Part shown: piece after piece, positions 45,740 through 54,577 of the stretch
Layout of the letters: every line of letters begins with the position of its first letter
How positions within the stretch are numbered: the stretch's first letter is position 1
NCBI GenBank assembly: GCA_903848465.1
Contig: CAINGK010000125.1
Location: forward strand, 85,917 to 149,916
Origin: an uncultured Verrucomicrobiota bacterium
Lineage (GTDB): Bacteria; Verrucomicrobiota; Verrucomicrobiia; Verrucomicrobiales; Verrucomicrobiaceae
Direction: 5' to 3'
DNA: 64,000 nt
Program-made: the position numbers and the translations under genes
Notes under the pieces: generated by a model
Seen by the model: the letters and a program-made list of their open reading frames with translations, nothing else
The model's database searches: none
Told to the model about the DNA's origin: nothing

Positions 45740-46381
45740 ATGTCAGCCAAACCAACCCGCATTCTCCTTGCCGATGACCACGCCGTAGTCCGCAACGGCT
45801 TCCGCATGATCCTTGCCGCGCAGTGGGACATGGAAGTCGTTGGCGAAGCTGCTAATGGGCGTGAAGCAGTGGACAAGGCCATCGATCTACAGCCGGACAT
45901 CGTGGTCCTGGATGTGACGATGCCCGAGCTCAACGGCATCGAGGCGGCACGGCAGATCACCAAGGCGGTACCAAAGGCGCGCATCTTGGCGCTCTCGATG
46001 CAGAAGGACTCCGTCTATGTGCGCGAAATGCTGCGCGCCGGAGCCAACGGCTATTTATTGAAGGACAGCAATGAGAGCGATCTCCTCGCCGCCGTGCGGG
46101 CCGTCGCCAACGGCAAGGGGTTTCTCAGTCCTGAAGTCAGCGACGCCGTGTTGGATGACTACCGCAAACACGTCACCAACCCGATTGATCTGCTTTCACC
46201 ACGGGAGCGGGAGGTGCTGCAGATGATCTCAGAGAGCAAGACCAACAAGGAAATCGCCTCGGTGCTGAACCTGAGCGTGTACACCGTGGAGGCGCACCGG
46301 GGGCGCATCATGGAAAAGCTCAATCTGCACTCCATTGGCGAACTGGTGCGCTTTTCCATCCGCAATGGGTTGATTGATTGA
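45740..46381 (+). CDS. LuxR/NarL-type response regulator
   Basis: 213 residues. ATG 45740 (MSAKPTR) is chosen over the frame start at 45710. The receiver domain has RILLADDHAVVRNGF with the acidic pair, the phospho-acceptor in VVLDVTMPE, and the conserved Lys in GYLLKDSN. The GerE/LuxR helix-turn-helix is LSPREREVLQMISESKTNKEIASVLNLSVYTVEAHRGRIMEKL in two halves. It is followed after seven bases by its probable histidine kinase and is divergent from the TonB receptor. Confidence 0.93.
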   Translation: MSAKPTRILLADDHAVVRNGFRMILAAQWDMEVVGEAANGREAVDKAIDLQPDIVVLDVTMPELNGIEAARQITKAVPKARILALSMQKDSVYVREMLRAGANGYLLKDSNESDLLAAVRAVANGKGFLSPEVSDAVLDDYRKHVTNPIDLLSPREREVLQMISESKTNKEIASVLNLSVYTVEAHRGRIMEKLNLHSIGELVRFSIRNGLID

Positions 46382-46388
46382 TTTTGCC

Positions 46389-47696
46389 ATGTCGTTCACC
46401 TTTCTGCGGATCACTGAACGCTACGTGCTGCGTGTGCTCGCACTGGGGTTCATGCTGGTGATGGTGCTGCTGGGCACGGCGGGCCTCATCGCCGTGCGTC
46501 AGAGTCAGGGCATCCGACGAGGGGTGGAGCAGATGGCGCGGGACCAGTTCCTCATCGCCCGATTGCGTCAGGATGTGCAGTCGGAGGAAAATACGATGAC
46601 GGGGGTGCTGCATCAGTTCGCCCAGTTCGAACTGAAGCGCGCCGATCTGGCTAGGCTGCTACAGGAGCTGGATGAAAGTGACCGCCAGATTTCCCGACTG
46701 GGCGGGGAGGCGCGCTCCCTCGCCGACGCGGAACTGTGGGCGGACCTTGAGCGGGGCGTCAAAGCTTTCACCCAGGAATCACACCGGCTGTTGGAAAACC
46801 CTGAGCCAGTGCAGCGAGACAAGCTAGAAAAGCTTTTCCTGTATCACGGCCAAGTCATCGGGCTGGTCAATAAACTCATCAAAAGCAGTTCGGAGCATCT
46901 CACCAAAACCGAGCGTCAGCTAGAGAAGCAGTCGCAAGATCTCAGTGATGATTCCACTCTGCTGCTGGGCTCCAGCTTCATCCTGGCAGCGATCTGCGCA
47001 GTGCTGACCATTGCCTTTGCCCGCAAGAGCATCCAGCGCATCCGCTGGCAGTCCGAGGAGCTGAGCCGTGTGTCTTGGCATATGCTGCAGACCCAGGAAC
47101 AGGCCGCGCGGCGCTTTTCTCATGAACTGCATGACGAACTCGGCCAGTCGCTGGCTGCCGTGCGCTCCAACCTGACCAAGGGCTCCACCCACGATCTGCC
47201 ATCTCTGCGCGCCGACTGCCTGCATCTGGTGGATGAATCCATTGCCAATGTACGTGAACTCTCGCATCTGCTGCGGCCCGTCATTCTCGATGATTTTGGC
47301 CTGGATGCCGGCCTGCGCTGGCTGGCGGAAAAATTCGGCCAGCGTACGCGTCTGAAAGTGGATTACATTTCTGACTTCACGGGACGTTTTGCGGATGAGA
47401 CGGAAACGCACCTGTTTCGCATCGCCCAGGAGGCGTTCACCAACATTGCCCGGCATTCGGAGGCCACCGCCGTGAAGGTCACCCTCGAGCACCGTGATCA
47501 AAACATCCGTCTCACCATTGAAGACAATGGCAAAGGCCTGCCCAATCACACGGGAGACATCATTCACAGTCCTAGCCTTGGCATGGTGGGCATGCGTGCA
47601 CGGGCGCGGCAGTCCGGCGGCGAGCTGACGGCCATCAGTGTGATGCCGCAGGGGCTTCGAATCGAGGTCGTGGTTCCGCTCCAGCTTCAAGGATGA
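46389..47696 (+). CDS. sensor histidine kinase (HisKA_3 type)
   Basis: About 435 residues. ATG 46389 (MSFTFLRITERY) opens the first membrane helix (VLALGFMLVMVLLGTAGLIA); a second helix at about 188-205 encloses a helical periplasmic domain. The HisKA_3 dimerisation box is RFSHELHDELGQSLAA with the phospho-His in SHELHDE, and the HATPase_c domain has EAFTNIARHSEA, LTIEDNGKGLPNH and LGMVGMRARAR. It pairs with the upstream NarL-type regulator. The periplasmic domain matches no input domain I can name; it looks like a plain four-helix bundle. Confidence 0.9.
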   Translation: MSFTFLRITERYVLRVLALGFMLVMVLLGTAGLIAVRQSQGIRRGVEQMARDQFLIARLRQDVQSEENTMTGVLHQFAQFELKRADLARLLQELDESDRQISRLGGEARSLADAELWADLERGVKAFTQESHRLLENPEPVQRDKLEKLFLYHGQVIGLVNKLIKSSSEHLTKTERQLEKQSQDLSDDSTLLLGSSFILAAICAVLTIAFARKSIQRIRWQSEELSRVSWHMLQTQEQAARRFSHELHDELGQSLAAVRSNLTKGSTHDLPSLRADCLHLVDESIANVRELSHLLRPVILDDFGLDAGLRWLAEKFGQRTRLKVDYISDFTGRFADETETHLFRIAQEAFTNIARHSEATAVKVTLEHRDQNIRLTIEDNGKGLPNHTGDIIHSPSLGMVGMRARARQSGGELTAISVMPQGLRIEVVVPLQLQG

Positions 47697-47734
47697 GCCG
47701 AAAATGCGACCCCAGCAGTCCGTAGCATAATACC

Positions 47735-47747
47735 CCCTTTGCAAGGG
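47735..47747. promoter_or_regulatory. palindrome upstream of dabA
   Basis: CCCTTTGCAAGGG (arms CCCTT and AAGGG around TGC) lies 55 bases before dabA and 38 bases after the kinase stop. NarL-type regulators bind short inverted repeats, so this is a possible site for the adjacent response regulator. The symmetry is short and the assignment is speculative. Confidence 0.25.
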
Positions 47748-47802
47748 ATGGCGGAGCTTTCATGCCCCCCATTAGGGTGAAGCCAACGGCTTTTAACCTT
47801 CG

Positions 47803-49296
47803 ATGAGTACTCATACCCATAACGGCACCTGCGGCTGTCACGCTGTCGGGCAGGACGCCAAGCCGTCAGGAGAGTCTCTTGAGCATCTCCGCCAGGTGGT
47901 GGCGCATGCGGCCCTGCTCCTGCCCGCGCAGGGACCCATCGGGGTGTTTGTACATTATAACACCCTGCATGCGCTCCAACATAAAGTGTTTGAGGATGCC
48001 GTGGTGGAGGGGGCGAAACTCTTCGATGCCGAACCCTTTCTTTCCGAAGAGGCCTATCAGGCCGAACGCAGTCGCCAGCGCATCCTGGATGAGGACATTG
48101 ACGACATTCTCAACCGTGAACCCGATACCGAGATTCTGCCTGGCAAGCTCACCCGTCGCCAGCTTCGGCGCGTGATGCTCACCCCCGGCGTGCGTCGCGT
48201 GAACGGCGTCAATATCTCCTGGCAGCTCGAAGAGGGTGATTGGCTGCGGTCCTTCCGCCGCGATTTGCCGGGCGACACCCGCAGTAAGCTTCACAAGGAC
48301 AAACCCCGGGCTCTGTGGGACGTCTGTCTGGCTCGCGTAAAACCACAGCCCGCACCTCTCGCTGCTAGGTCGAAACGTCCACGCGACGCTGTAATGGCGC
48401 AATTCGGTATCGACATGGATCAGATCATCCATCCGCCGCTCATCCGCCTAGTGGAGGCATATCTTGATCAAGGCATCGCCTACTGGCCCATGCCAATGCG
48501 TGAGGAGGGCCTGCTCAAGGCTGCACGCAAGATCATGCCGCAGGTATTTGCGATCTTTCCCGCACATCTCAGTGGCGTTTATGCCGCCTTTCTGCGGCAA
48601 GAGTCTGGCGGAATGGACGCCGAGGCGGTGGTTCAGGACGCGCTCAAACAGCTCGCCGTTCCTGCTGCTCAATGGGAGGAGTACATCACAGAGGAGTTGC
48701 TCGCCCTGCGCGGTTGGGCTGGCATGATCCGCATGCTGGAGAATGATGTCACACTCGCCCCGCATGACCGCATTCGTTGTTCGATCATGGAGTTCCTGGC
48801 GTTGCGCCTAACCTACACCGTTGCAGCGTTGCAGGATATTGCCGCTGATACCACCGCATGGCGAGCTGTCAGGCTGCCGCCGTCGCGTTTTGATCCGCTC
48901 ACTCATGTCGCACGTATGTTCGATGTCGCCCAACTTCTGGGCATCAGCAGCAGCGCGTTCCAAGCGCTGACGGATGAAGAGCTCGCTTGTCTGGACCAGG
49001 AAATTCTAGCCTGCCATGAAACTGAGCGCCGTCGGCTGCTTCACCTTGCGTATGAGCGCAGGCATGAACGCAGCATCCTCATCCCTTTGGCCAGACATCG
49101 CGCCATGCCGCAGATAGCGAGCAAGAGCAACCGCCTGGTCGCCCAAGTGCTCTTTTGTATCGACGAGCGCGAGGAATCGATCCGCCGCATGCTCGAAGAG
49201 GTTGATCCCAGCATCGAGACAGTGGGGGTTGCGGGCTTCTTCGGTGTGGCGATCAACTACGCAGGCATAGATGATGCGGACGGTGTCTCGCTATGA
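47803..49296 (+). CDS. dabA: DabA (DUF2309/UPF0753) N-terminal half, ends at in-frame TGA
   Basis: DabA is the cytoplasmic, carbonic-anhydrase-like subunit of the DAB dissolved-inorganic-carbon transporter. This 497-residue part holds the N-terminal region (GVFVHYNTLHALQHKVFEDAV, GKLTRRQLRRVML) and two of the four zinc-site residues in VLFCIDERE (Cys452, Asp454). It ends with GFFGVAINYAGIDDADGVSL and a TGA at 49294-49296. The same frame continues uninterrupted beyond the TGA for another 479 codons of DabA sequence, so the gene is one unit of 977 codons broken by a single codon. The stop falls where I recall many family members having a Cys-Pro-Val motif; here the sequence after the stop is PVVVKP. 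Confidence 0.85.
   Translation: MSTHTHNGTCGCHAVGQDAKPSGESLEHLRQVVAHAALLLPAQGPIGVFVHYNTLHALQHKVFEDAVVEGAKLFDAEPFLSEEAYQAERSRQRILDEDIDDILNREPDTEILPGKLTRRQLRRVMLTPGVRRVNGVNISWQLEEGDWLRSFRRDLPGDTRSKLHKDKPRALWDVCLARVKPQPAPLAARSKRPRDAVMAQFGIDMDQIIHPPLIRLVEAYLDQGIAYWPMPMREEGLLKAARKIMPQVFAIFPAHLSGVYAAFLRQESGGMDAEAVVQDALKQLAVPAAQWEEYITEELLALRGWAGMIRMLENDVTLAPHDRIRCSIMEFLALRLTYTVAALQDIAADTTAWRAVRLPPSRFDPLTHVARMFDVAQLLGISSSAFQALTDEELACLDQEILACHETERRRLLHLAYERRHERSILIPLARHRAMPQIASKSNRLVAQVLFCIDEREESIRRMLEEVDPSIETVGVAGFFGVAINYAGIDDADGVSL
49294..49296 (+). other. in-frame TGA interrupting dabA
   Basis: Codon context is CTA TGA CCG GTC, in the dabA frame, at position 498. There is no shift of frame: both halves are in the same frame. 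Explanations are a TGC/TGT-to-TGA nonsense mutation, a base-call error, or recoding as selenocysteine. I saw no convincing bacterial SECIS hairpin in the 50 bases downstream, so recoding is the least supported. Confidence 0.8.
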
Positions 49297-49323
49297 CCGG
49301 TCGTCGTCAAGCCTGCCCATGCC

Positions 49324-50733
49324 GTGCGTGAGGTGCCCGTCGAAGAGCATGAGCACCTGCATGTGCAGCGCCAGGGGCTCCGCCGAGTGTGGGCCAGGGT
49401 GGCGCGCAATGGGTTCATCTCTTCACGCACTCTGGTGCGCGGCTGGGGCAGCACGGCCTGCCTGGGCTTCCTCAGCCTCTTCCCGCTCGCGCTGCGCGTG
49501 CTCACACCGCTGGCCTACGGTCGTTTCGTCAAGCGCCTCAACCGCGCCTTCCTGCCGGAGCCGAAGACCGAGTTCACCTTCATGCGGGATGATGCGGCTT
49601 CGCGGGATGCCACCACCGGTCTCATGCAGGGGTTCACCATCCAGGAGCAAGCGGAGTGTGTTAATGCCGTGCTCGGACCCGCCGGGTTGCACAAGGGGCA
49701 TGCGCGTCTGGTGGTCATTCTCGGCCATGGCTCGACCAGTCTGAACAACCCCTATGAGTCCGCCTACTGCTGCGGTGCCTGTGGTGGGCACACCGGTGCG
49801 CCCAACGCGCGCCTGTTTGCCCTGATCGCGAACCGCTCAGAAGTCCGCGAGGCCTTACGTGCCAAAGGCATCGTCATTCCCGAGGACACCTGGTTTCTCG
49901 GCGGCTACCACGACACCTGTAACGAGGACATCCAATTCTTTGATGTGGACCTTTTGCCTGAGACTCATCATGGGGATCTCATGCGTGTCCATGAGTCACT
50001 CGACAAGGCCCGCATGTTGAGCGCCCATGAGCGTTCGCGGCGTTTTGCCTCAGCAGACCGTGACAGCTCCCCAGAACTCAGTCTAAGGCATGTGCAGGAG
50101 CGCGCGGAGCACATCGGCGAGCCGCGCCCTGAATACGGCCACTGCACCAACGCCGTGACCTTCGTCGGGCGGCGTGAAGTCACCAAAGGTCTCTTCATGG
50201 ATCGTCGTGCCTTTCTCGTCTCCTATGATGCCACCAAAGATCCTACCAACGAGGCGCTCGGCCGTGTCCTGGGTGCAGTCATTCCCGTCTGCGGTGGCAT
50301 CAATTTGGAGTACTACTTTTCCACCGTTGACGTGGAGGCCTATGGCAGCGGGACCAAGCTCCCCCACAACATCACCGGTCTCGTCGGGGTCATGAACGGT
50401 TATCAGGGCGACCTGCGCCCTGGCCTGCCGGTGCAGACGGTCGAAATTCACGAACCGGTGCGCATTCTTTTTGTGGTGGAAACCACGCCGAAACGCCTCA
50501 TGAGCACCATCCTGGCCAGCCCGGAACTCACCGAGTTCGTCTGCAACAAATGGATCCGCATGGCCACCATGGACCCTGAAGACGGCCATGTGGAGGTTTA
50601 CCGCGATGGCGTTTTCGAAAAACTCGAAGGGGACGAGGTTCCGCTTCCTGTCGCCCCCAGCTCCAGGGCCTGGTATCAGGGCAAAATGGATCATCTCGCC
50701 CTCGCCCGCATAGATCCGAGGGCCGCCGCCTGA
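49324..50733 (+). CDS. dabA: DabA (DUF2309) C-terminal half
   Basis: Continuation of dabA after the in-frame TGA. The frame is open from 49297; a GTG at 49324 is the first possible re-initiation codon. The segment carries the other two zinc-site residues: His642 in LGHGSTSLNNP and Cys657 in YCCGACGGHTGAPN (numbering through the stop), 15 residues apart as for His524 and Cys539 of the Halothiobacillus protein. It also has WFLGGYHDTCNED and the conserved C-terminal LVGVMNGYQGDLRPGLPVQTVEIHEPVR in two parts. Without read-through the zinc site cannot form in one chain. The codon style is like the N-terminal half, so the stop looks recent. Confidence 0.85.
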   Translation: MREVPVEEHEHLHVQRQGLRRVWARVARNGFISSRTLVRGWGSTACLGFLSLFPLALRVLTPLAYGRFVKRLNRAFLPEPKTEFTFMRDDAASRDATTGLMQGFTIQEQAECVNAVLGPAGLHKGHARLVVILGHGSTSLNNPYESAYCCGACGGHTGAPNARLFALIANRSEVREALRAKGIVIPEDTWFLGGYHDTCNEDIQFFDVDLLPETHHGDLMRVHESLDKARMLSAHERSRRFASADRDSSPELSLRHVQERAEHIGEPRPEYGHCTNAVTFVGRREVTKGLFMDRRAFLVSYDATKDPTNEALGRVLGAVIPVCGGINLEYYFSTVDVEAYGSGTKLPHNITGLVGVMNGYQGDLRPGLPVQTVEIHEPVRILFVVETTPKRLMSTILASPELTEFVCNKWIRMATMDPEDGHVEVYRDGVFEKLEGDEVPLPVAPSSRAWYQGKMDHLALARIDPRAAA

Positions 50734-50771
50734 CGGCCTCGGCGTTTTTCTGTTTTTTACTTTCCCAGTTA

Positions 50772-52121
50772 ATGTCCCTGCAACATCTCATTCCCCTACT
50801 CATCGCCACGCCTGGAGTGCTGTTTCTCATGCTGGGCACCCTCTGGCTGCTCGGTGGCCAGGTTTCAGAGCGCGCCATCTCGCGCATGAGCAAGGCGACC
50901 CACGCATTTCTTGTTGTCGTTGTGGTCCTCATCGCTTGGGCGATGTGGCGGGGGAACATGGTCTCCATGAATGTGTCATTGGGTGACTGGTTCACCGTCG
51001 CGGAGTATGGCTTTCCGCTCTCGCTCTTGATTGACAAGCTTTCGCTGCCGCTGGTGGGCACGACCGTAGTGCTCGCTGGTATCGTGGGTTCCTTCTCCGT
51101 ACGCTACCTGCATCGCGATCCCGGTTTTTTCCGGTTCTTCCTGCTGCTGCATCTTTTCACCTTTGGCGCGTTGCTCGTCTTTACTGCCGGTTCGCTCGAT
51201 CTGCTTGTTGTTGGCTGGGAAATCGTCGGCATCACCTCGGTGCTGTTGATCGGCTTCTTCCAGTATCGCCCTGACCCAGTGCGCAACGCGCTGCGGGTGT
51301 TTGCCACTTATCGCGTGGCTGATTTGTTCATGCTGACTGCGGTCTTCCTTTCGCATCATTGGTTTGGCACCGCATCATGGGCGGGCATGTTCAGCGGTGA
51401 CTGGCCGGGCAGCACCTATAAATTTGACGGTGCTGCAGCCACTGTCATTGCCGTGCTGCTTGCCTTCGCCGCCAGTGGCAAGTCCTCGCAGGGGCCGTTC
51501 TGCGGCTGGCTGCCACGGGCCATGGAGGGGCCCACACCCTCCAGCGCGGTATTTTACGGGGCCATCTCAGTCCATGCCGGTGCCTACCTGCTGCTGCGAG
51601 TTGAACCACTGCTCCATCATTCGGTGATCGCGACCAGTCTTGTCATCTTCATCGGTCTCACTACGGCATTTTTAGGCACTCTCATCCACCGAACCAGCGC
51701 CGATGCCAAAACCTCGCTGGCCTATGCGGCGCAGACGCAGATCGGCCTCATTTTTGCCGAGATCGGCTTTGGCTGGACCACTTTAGCCGTCATACATCTG
51801 GTCGGCCATGCGATGCTGCGCACCCTGCAGTTTTTGCGCGCCCCCTCCATGCTGTGGGACTACCACCGCGTGCATGCCGCTGCAGGTGGCAAACTCAGCC
51901 CTACCGGCAGTTACTATGAATCCCTGCTGCCGTCCGCCGTGCAGATCTGGCTCTACCGCTGGGCGCTTGGCCGTGGTTTCTATGACTCCATTGTGGAACG
52001 CTGGGTCATGGCCCCCGTGCTGACGCTGGCGCGCTGGCTGGCTATTTTTGAACCCAGATTTCCGCGTCGGCAGCCAGAGGCTGAACCTTCCACCAAGGTG
52101 GTAGAAACCCCAGTTTCCTGA
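50772..52121 (+). CDS. dabB: DabB, NuoL/MrpA-like proton-translocating subunit
   Basis: Integral membrane partner of DabA, about 449 residues with roughly 13 hydrophobic helices; shorter than NuoL (about 610). Antiporter-family landmarks are VVGWEIVGITSVLLIGFF (the conserved Glu) and ASGKSSQGPFCGWLPRAMEGPTPSSAVFYGAISVHAGAYLL in two parts, with the conserved Lys in GKSSQ, then the TM lysine/histidine region TLAVIHLVGHAMLRTLQFLRAP. DabB couples the proton gradient to bicarbonate or CO2 hydration by DabA. It begins 38 bases after dabA and 8 bases before the next antiporter-like gene. Confidence 0.85.
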   Translation: MSLQHLIPLLIATPGVLFLMLGTLWLLGGQVSERAISRMSKATHAFLVVVVVLIAWAMWRGNMVSMNVSLGDWFTVAEYGFPLSLLIDKLSLPLVGTTVVLAGIVGSFSVRYLHRDPGFFRFFLLLHLFTFGALLVFTAGSLDLLVVGWEIVGITSVLLIGFFQYRPDPVRNALRVFATYRVADLFMLTAVFLSHHWFGTASWAGMFSGDWPGSTYKFDGAAATVIAVLLAFAASGKSSQGPFCGWLPRAMEGPTPSSAVFYGAISVHAGAYLLLRVEPLLHHSVIATSLVIFIGLTTAFLGTLIHRTSADAKTSLAYAAQTQIGLIFAEIGFGWTTLAVIHLVGHAMLRTLQFLRAPSMLWDYHRVHAAAGGKLSPTGSYYESLLPSAVQIWLYRWALGRGFYDSIVERWVMAPVLTLARWLAIFEPRFPRRQPEAEPSTKVVETPVS

Positions 52122-52129
52122 GATAAGAC

Positions 52130-53533
52130 ATGCCTGTGGAATATCTGACACTGCCCTATCTCACCACCGGACTGGTGTGCTTGCTGGGTGGAGTCATGTC
52201 CAGTTGGCGGTCTGGACAGCCGCGCAAGCCTGCGGTCATGGCCGCCGCCCTAGCTTTCGTGAGTTTCCTCGGCGCTGCGCGGGAAGTCATCGCTGTGGGG
52301 CATGGCCACTTGGTTGATCCACTGCTGCCATGTTTCGATGCCGATGGCTTGGATGCGGTGCCGATGGCTTTTTATGCGGCGTTAACGCTCATGGTGGTGG
52401 TGGTGGCTCCCAGGCGCGATGCGGGAGGCCGGGCGATGGCTGGGATGCTGATCATATCGCTTGCCACGCAGATCGCCTATGCAGCCGCAGGCTGGACCAC
52501 GCTTTTATCAGGCTGGTGGTTGTCATGCCTGCCGTTTGTGTTTGGCATGTTTGGTGTTCAGCACTCCAACAAACTCGCGATTGGTTTGCTCATTGCTAGC
52601 TGCGTGGCGCTGACTGCATCTGTCGCGGTGATGCATGCTGAGACCTTTGGCAACTTCTCTCCGGGTGGCGAACTGACCTTCGGGTTGTTGGTTCTGGCGG
52701 TGATGTGCCGCAAAGGGGTGTTTCCTCTGCATTCCGGAGTGGTTCAGGCTTTTGAAAAAGGGGCGTTGCTCCCTGTGGTGCTGCTGTTCAACGGCCATCT
52801 TGGCGTGTTGCTCGTCGCACATTCCGAAGCCGCCGTGCTGCCACAGAGCGCCAAGCACGCGTTCGACATTTTAAGCGTTCTAGCCGTCGTTTCCGCCTTT
52901 CTCATCAGCATCCGGGCTTTTGCCGAAACCAAACCGCGACGACTGCTGGCTTTCCTTTATGTCAGCCAGGCCAGCTTTATTCTCGCAGGCATTGCCGCTG
53001 CCAACATCGCAGGCATCACGGGTTCGCTGGTTCACTGGCTGGCCCTGTCTGCAGCCTCGACGGGGCTGATCTGCATCGTGCGGGTCTTGGAGGTGCGGGT
53101 CAGTAGTGCGGAGAATCCCATGGTGCATCTGGGGCTGGCGGTCAAAGCACCCCGCCTAGCCACGTTTTTCCTGATCTGCGGGCTGGCTCTCATCGGCCTG
53201 CCTGGAACGCTGAGCTATTGTGGCGAGGAGCTGATTTTCCATGGGACGCTGGCCAATCATCCGGCGGTGGGCATCACTTTGCTGGTGACCTCGGCCTTCA
53301 ATGCCATCAACCTCATCCGACTGTACGGCATTCTGTTTCTGGGGGTTCTGCCCAAGCATGTGATCGACATTCCCGATGCGTTGCCACGCGAACGCTGGCC
53401 GCTCACAGCCTGTGTCGTCTTCCTGATTTTGGGTGGTTTATTTCCCGGCACTATCATCGGTTGGCGCGCCGAAACGGTGCAGGCCATCGAAAAAGCGCTG
53501 GGCGTGGCTGCGGTATCTATGCCTCAACGCTGA
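52130..53533 (+). CDS. second NuoL/NuoM-like membrane subunit in the dab locus
   Basis: 467 residues, about 13 hydrophobic helices. Proton_antipo_M-type features are MCRKGVFPLHSGVVQAFEKGALLPVVLLFNG (the GxxPxHxW region), and near the end GLALIGLPGTLSYCGEELIFHG. It differs strongly from DabB, so it is not a recent duplication. DAB systems usually need one such protein; a second one next to dabB suggests a two-subunit proton channel. It overlaps the 3' end of the convergent sigma-factor gene by ten bases. Confidence 0.8.
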   Translation: MPVEYLTLPYLTTGLVCLLGGVMSSWRSGQPRKPAVMAAALAFVSFLGAAREVIAVGHGHLVDPLLPCFDADGLDAVPMAFYAALTLMVVVVAPRRDAGGRAMAGMLIISLATQIAYAAAGWTTLLSGWWLSCLPFVFGMFGVQHSNKLAIGLLIASCVALTASVAVMHAETFGNFSPGGELTFGLLVLAVMCRKGVFPLHSGVVQAFEKGALLPVVLLFNGHLGVLLVAHSEAAVLPQSAKHAFDILSVLAVVSAFLISIRAFAETKPRRLLAFLYVSQASFILAGIAAANIAGITGSLVHWLALSAASTGLICIVRVLEVRVSSAENPMVHLGLAVKAPRLATFFLICGLALIGLPGTLSYCGEELIFHGTLANHPAVGITLLVTSAFNAINLIRLYGILFLGVLPKHVIDIPDALPRERWPLTACVVFLILGGLFPGTIIGWRAETVQAIEKALGVAAVSMPQR

Positions 53534-54141
53534 TCTTCTTCGTTCCACCAGCGCAGCAACTGCTGTCGGGCACGGTAAATGCGTCCCTCGGTGCCCCGCA
53601 CCGAGCAGTTCAGCACTTTGGCGCACTCTTCATGGCTCAGGCCTTCCATCGCGCTGAGCATCAGCGCCGTGCGCAGTTTTTCTGGGAGCAAAGCCAAACC
53701 GCGATGGAGTTTCTGCATCTCGCTCTGCCATTCCGCACTCGCATCTGGGGCGTTCTGCGGGCATGGCAGTGGCTGATCGAGGTCGTTGATCGTCGTGGTG
53801 CTTTCGCGTTGGCGTGAGGCGCGCGATTTAGCGCGGTCACGGCACAGGTTCAGCGCGATTTGATACAGCCAGGTGGAAAGCTTGGCCCGGCCTTCGAATT
53901 CAGGCAGCGCCTGCCAGGCACGCACAAAAGCATCCTGGCAGACTTCGCGTGCGTCCTCCGCACAGCGCAGCCACCGACAGCAAAAGCCGAACAGTCTTTC
54001 CTCATGCTGCCGCACGATCCACTCAAACGCGGCCATGTCGCCCGCCTGGGCGGCGCGCAGGTGCGTCGCCTCCGCTGAATCGTCAGCGGCGGCTTCGGCC
54101 TGCGGCAGCAGCAGAGCATCAATCGCGGGTGAGGCTGTCAT
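53524..54141 (-). CDS. ECF-type RNA polymerase sigma factor
   Basis: 205 residues. Sigma region 2 is LFGFCCRWLRCAEDAREVCQDAFVRAWQAL with GRAKLSTWLYQIALNLCRDRAK; region 4 is LPEKLRTALMLSAMEGLSHEECAKVLNCSVRGTEGRIYRARQQLL in two halves, a helix-turn-helix that would bind the -35 element. An Ala-rich N-terminal extension of about 25 residues precedes region 2. It is the last gene of a minus-strand unit: its start overlaps the stop of the Spy-like gene by 23 bases. Confidence 0.92.
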   Translation of the reverse strand: MTASPAIDALLLPQAEAAADDSAEATHLRAAQAGDMAAFEWIVRQHEERLFGFCCRWLRCAEDAREVCQDAFVRAWQALPEFEGRAKLSTWLYQIALNLCRDRAKSRASRQRESTTTINDLDQPLPCPQNAPDASAEWQSEMQKLHRGLALLPEKLRTALMLSAMEGLSHEECAKVLNCSVRGTEGRIYRARQQLLRWWNEEDQR

Positions 54142-54577
54142 GGGTCCATTTCAAGAGTTTGTCGGCCTGCGCCGGGCGCAGGTAGCGTTTCATGACAAAA
54201 AAGTGATCCAGCGTGGCCCGCTGTAGGGCCGCTTGGGCTTTGCTCAGCCGCTCCAAAGCAGAGTTCATCGCCGCCTCGTTCAGCTTGGGATCACGGATGG
54301 TCTCAGCCAGCGCCACATCGGCCAGGCGCAGTTCCTCCTTCAGCTTCCCCCTCAGCTTTTCAAACTCCGCTTCAAGGGGTTCCAGTTTCTCATGCTGCTC
54401 TGGGGTGATGTCCAAGTGCTCATGCATCCACGCATGCAGATCCGTCGGTGCGTGATCGTGAGCGTGACTTTCTCCATGGCGGTGCAGGGTCCAGTCCGTG
54501 ACCAACCACGCAGTGCCTCCGGCCAGTGCGGCGGAGAAAAACATCGAAAGCAGCAGCCATTTCACGCGCGAGGTCAT
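54119..54577 (-). CDS. Spy/CpxP-like periplasmic heavy-metal sensor
   Basis: 152 residues. One N-terminal membrane helix (LLSMFFSAALAGGTAWLVT), a His-rich segment (HRHGESHAHDHAPTDLHAWMHEHL) and two long helices with LDITPEQHEKLEPLEAEF, the LTxxQ motif of the Spy/CpxP/ZraP group. Such membrane-anchored proteins sense metals or envelope stress, and some act as anti-sigma partners of ECF factors. It overlaps the small upstream gene by four bases and the sigma gene by 23. Confidence 0.85.
   Translation of the reverse strand: MTSRVKWLLLSMFFSAALAGGTAWLVTDWTLHRHGESHAHDHAPTDLHAWMHEHLDITPEQHEKLEPLEAEFEKLRGKLKEELRLADVALAETIRDPKLNEAAMNSALERLSKAQAALQRATLDHFFVMKRYLRPAQADKLLKWTHDSLTRD

Noticed and set aside
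46920..47744. Open frame of 274 codons on the minus strand across the histidine kinase
   Set aside because: Antisense to the H-box and ATPase motifs of the kinase; no domain of its own.
49260..49330. Frameshift in dabA
   Set aside because: Both halves have the same frame; the only lesion is the TGA codon.
49297..49360. SECIS element supporting selenocysteine at the dabA TGA
   Set aside because: Only short complementary pieces (CATGC/GCATG) are present; no stem with the typical apical loop at the expected distance, so recoding is only kept as a weak option.
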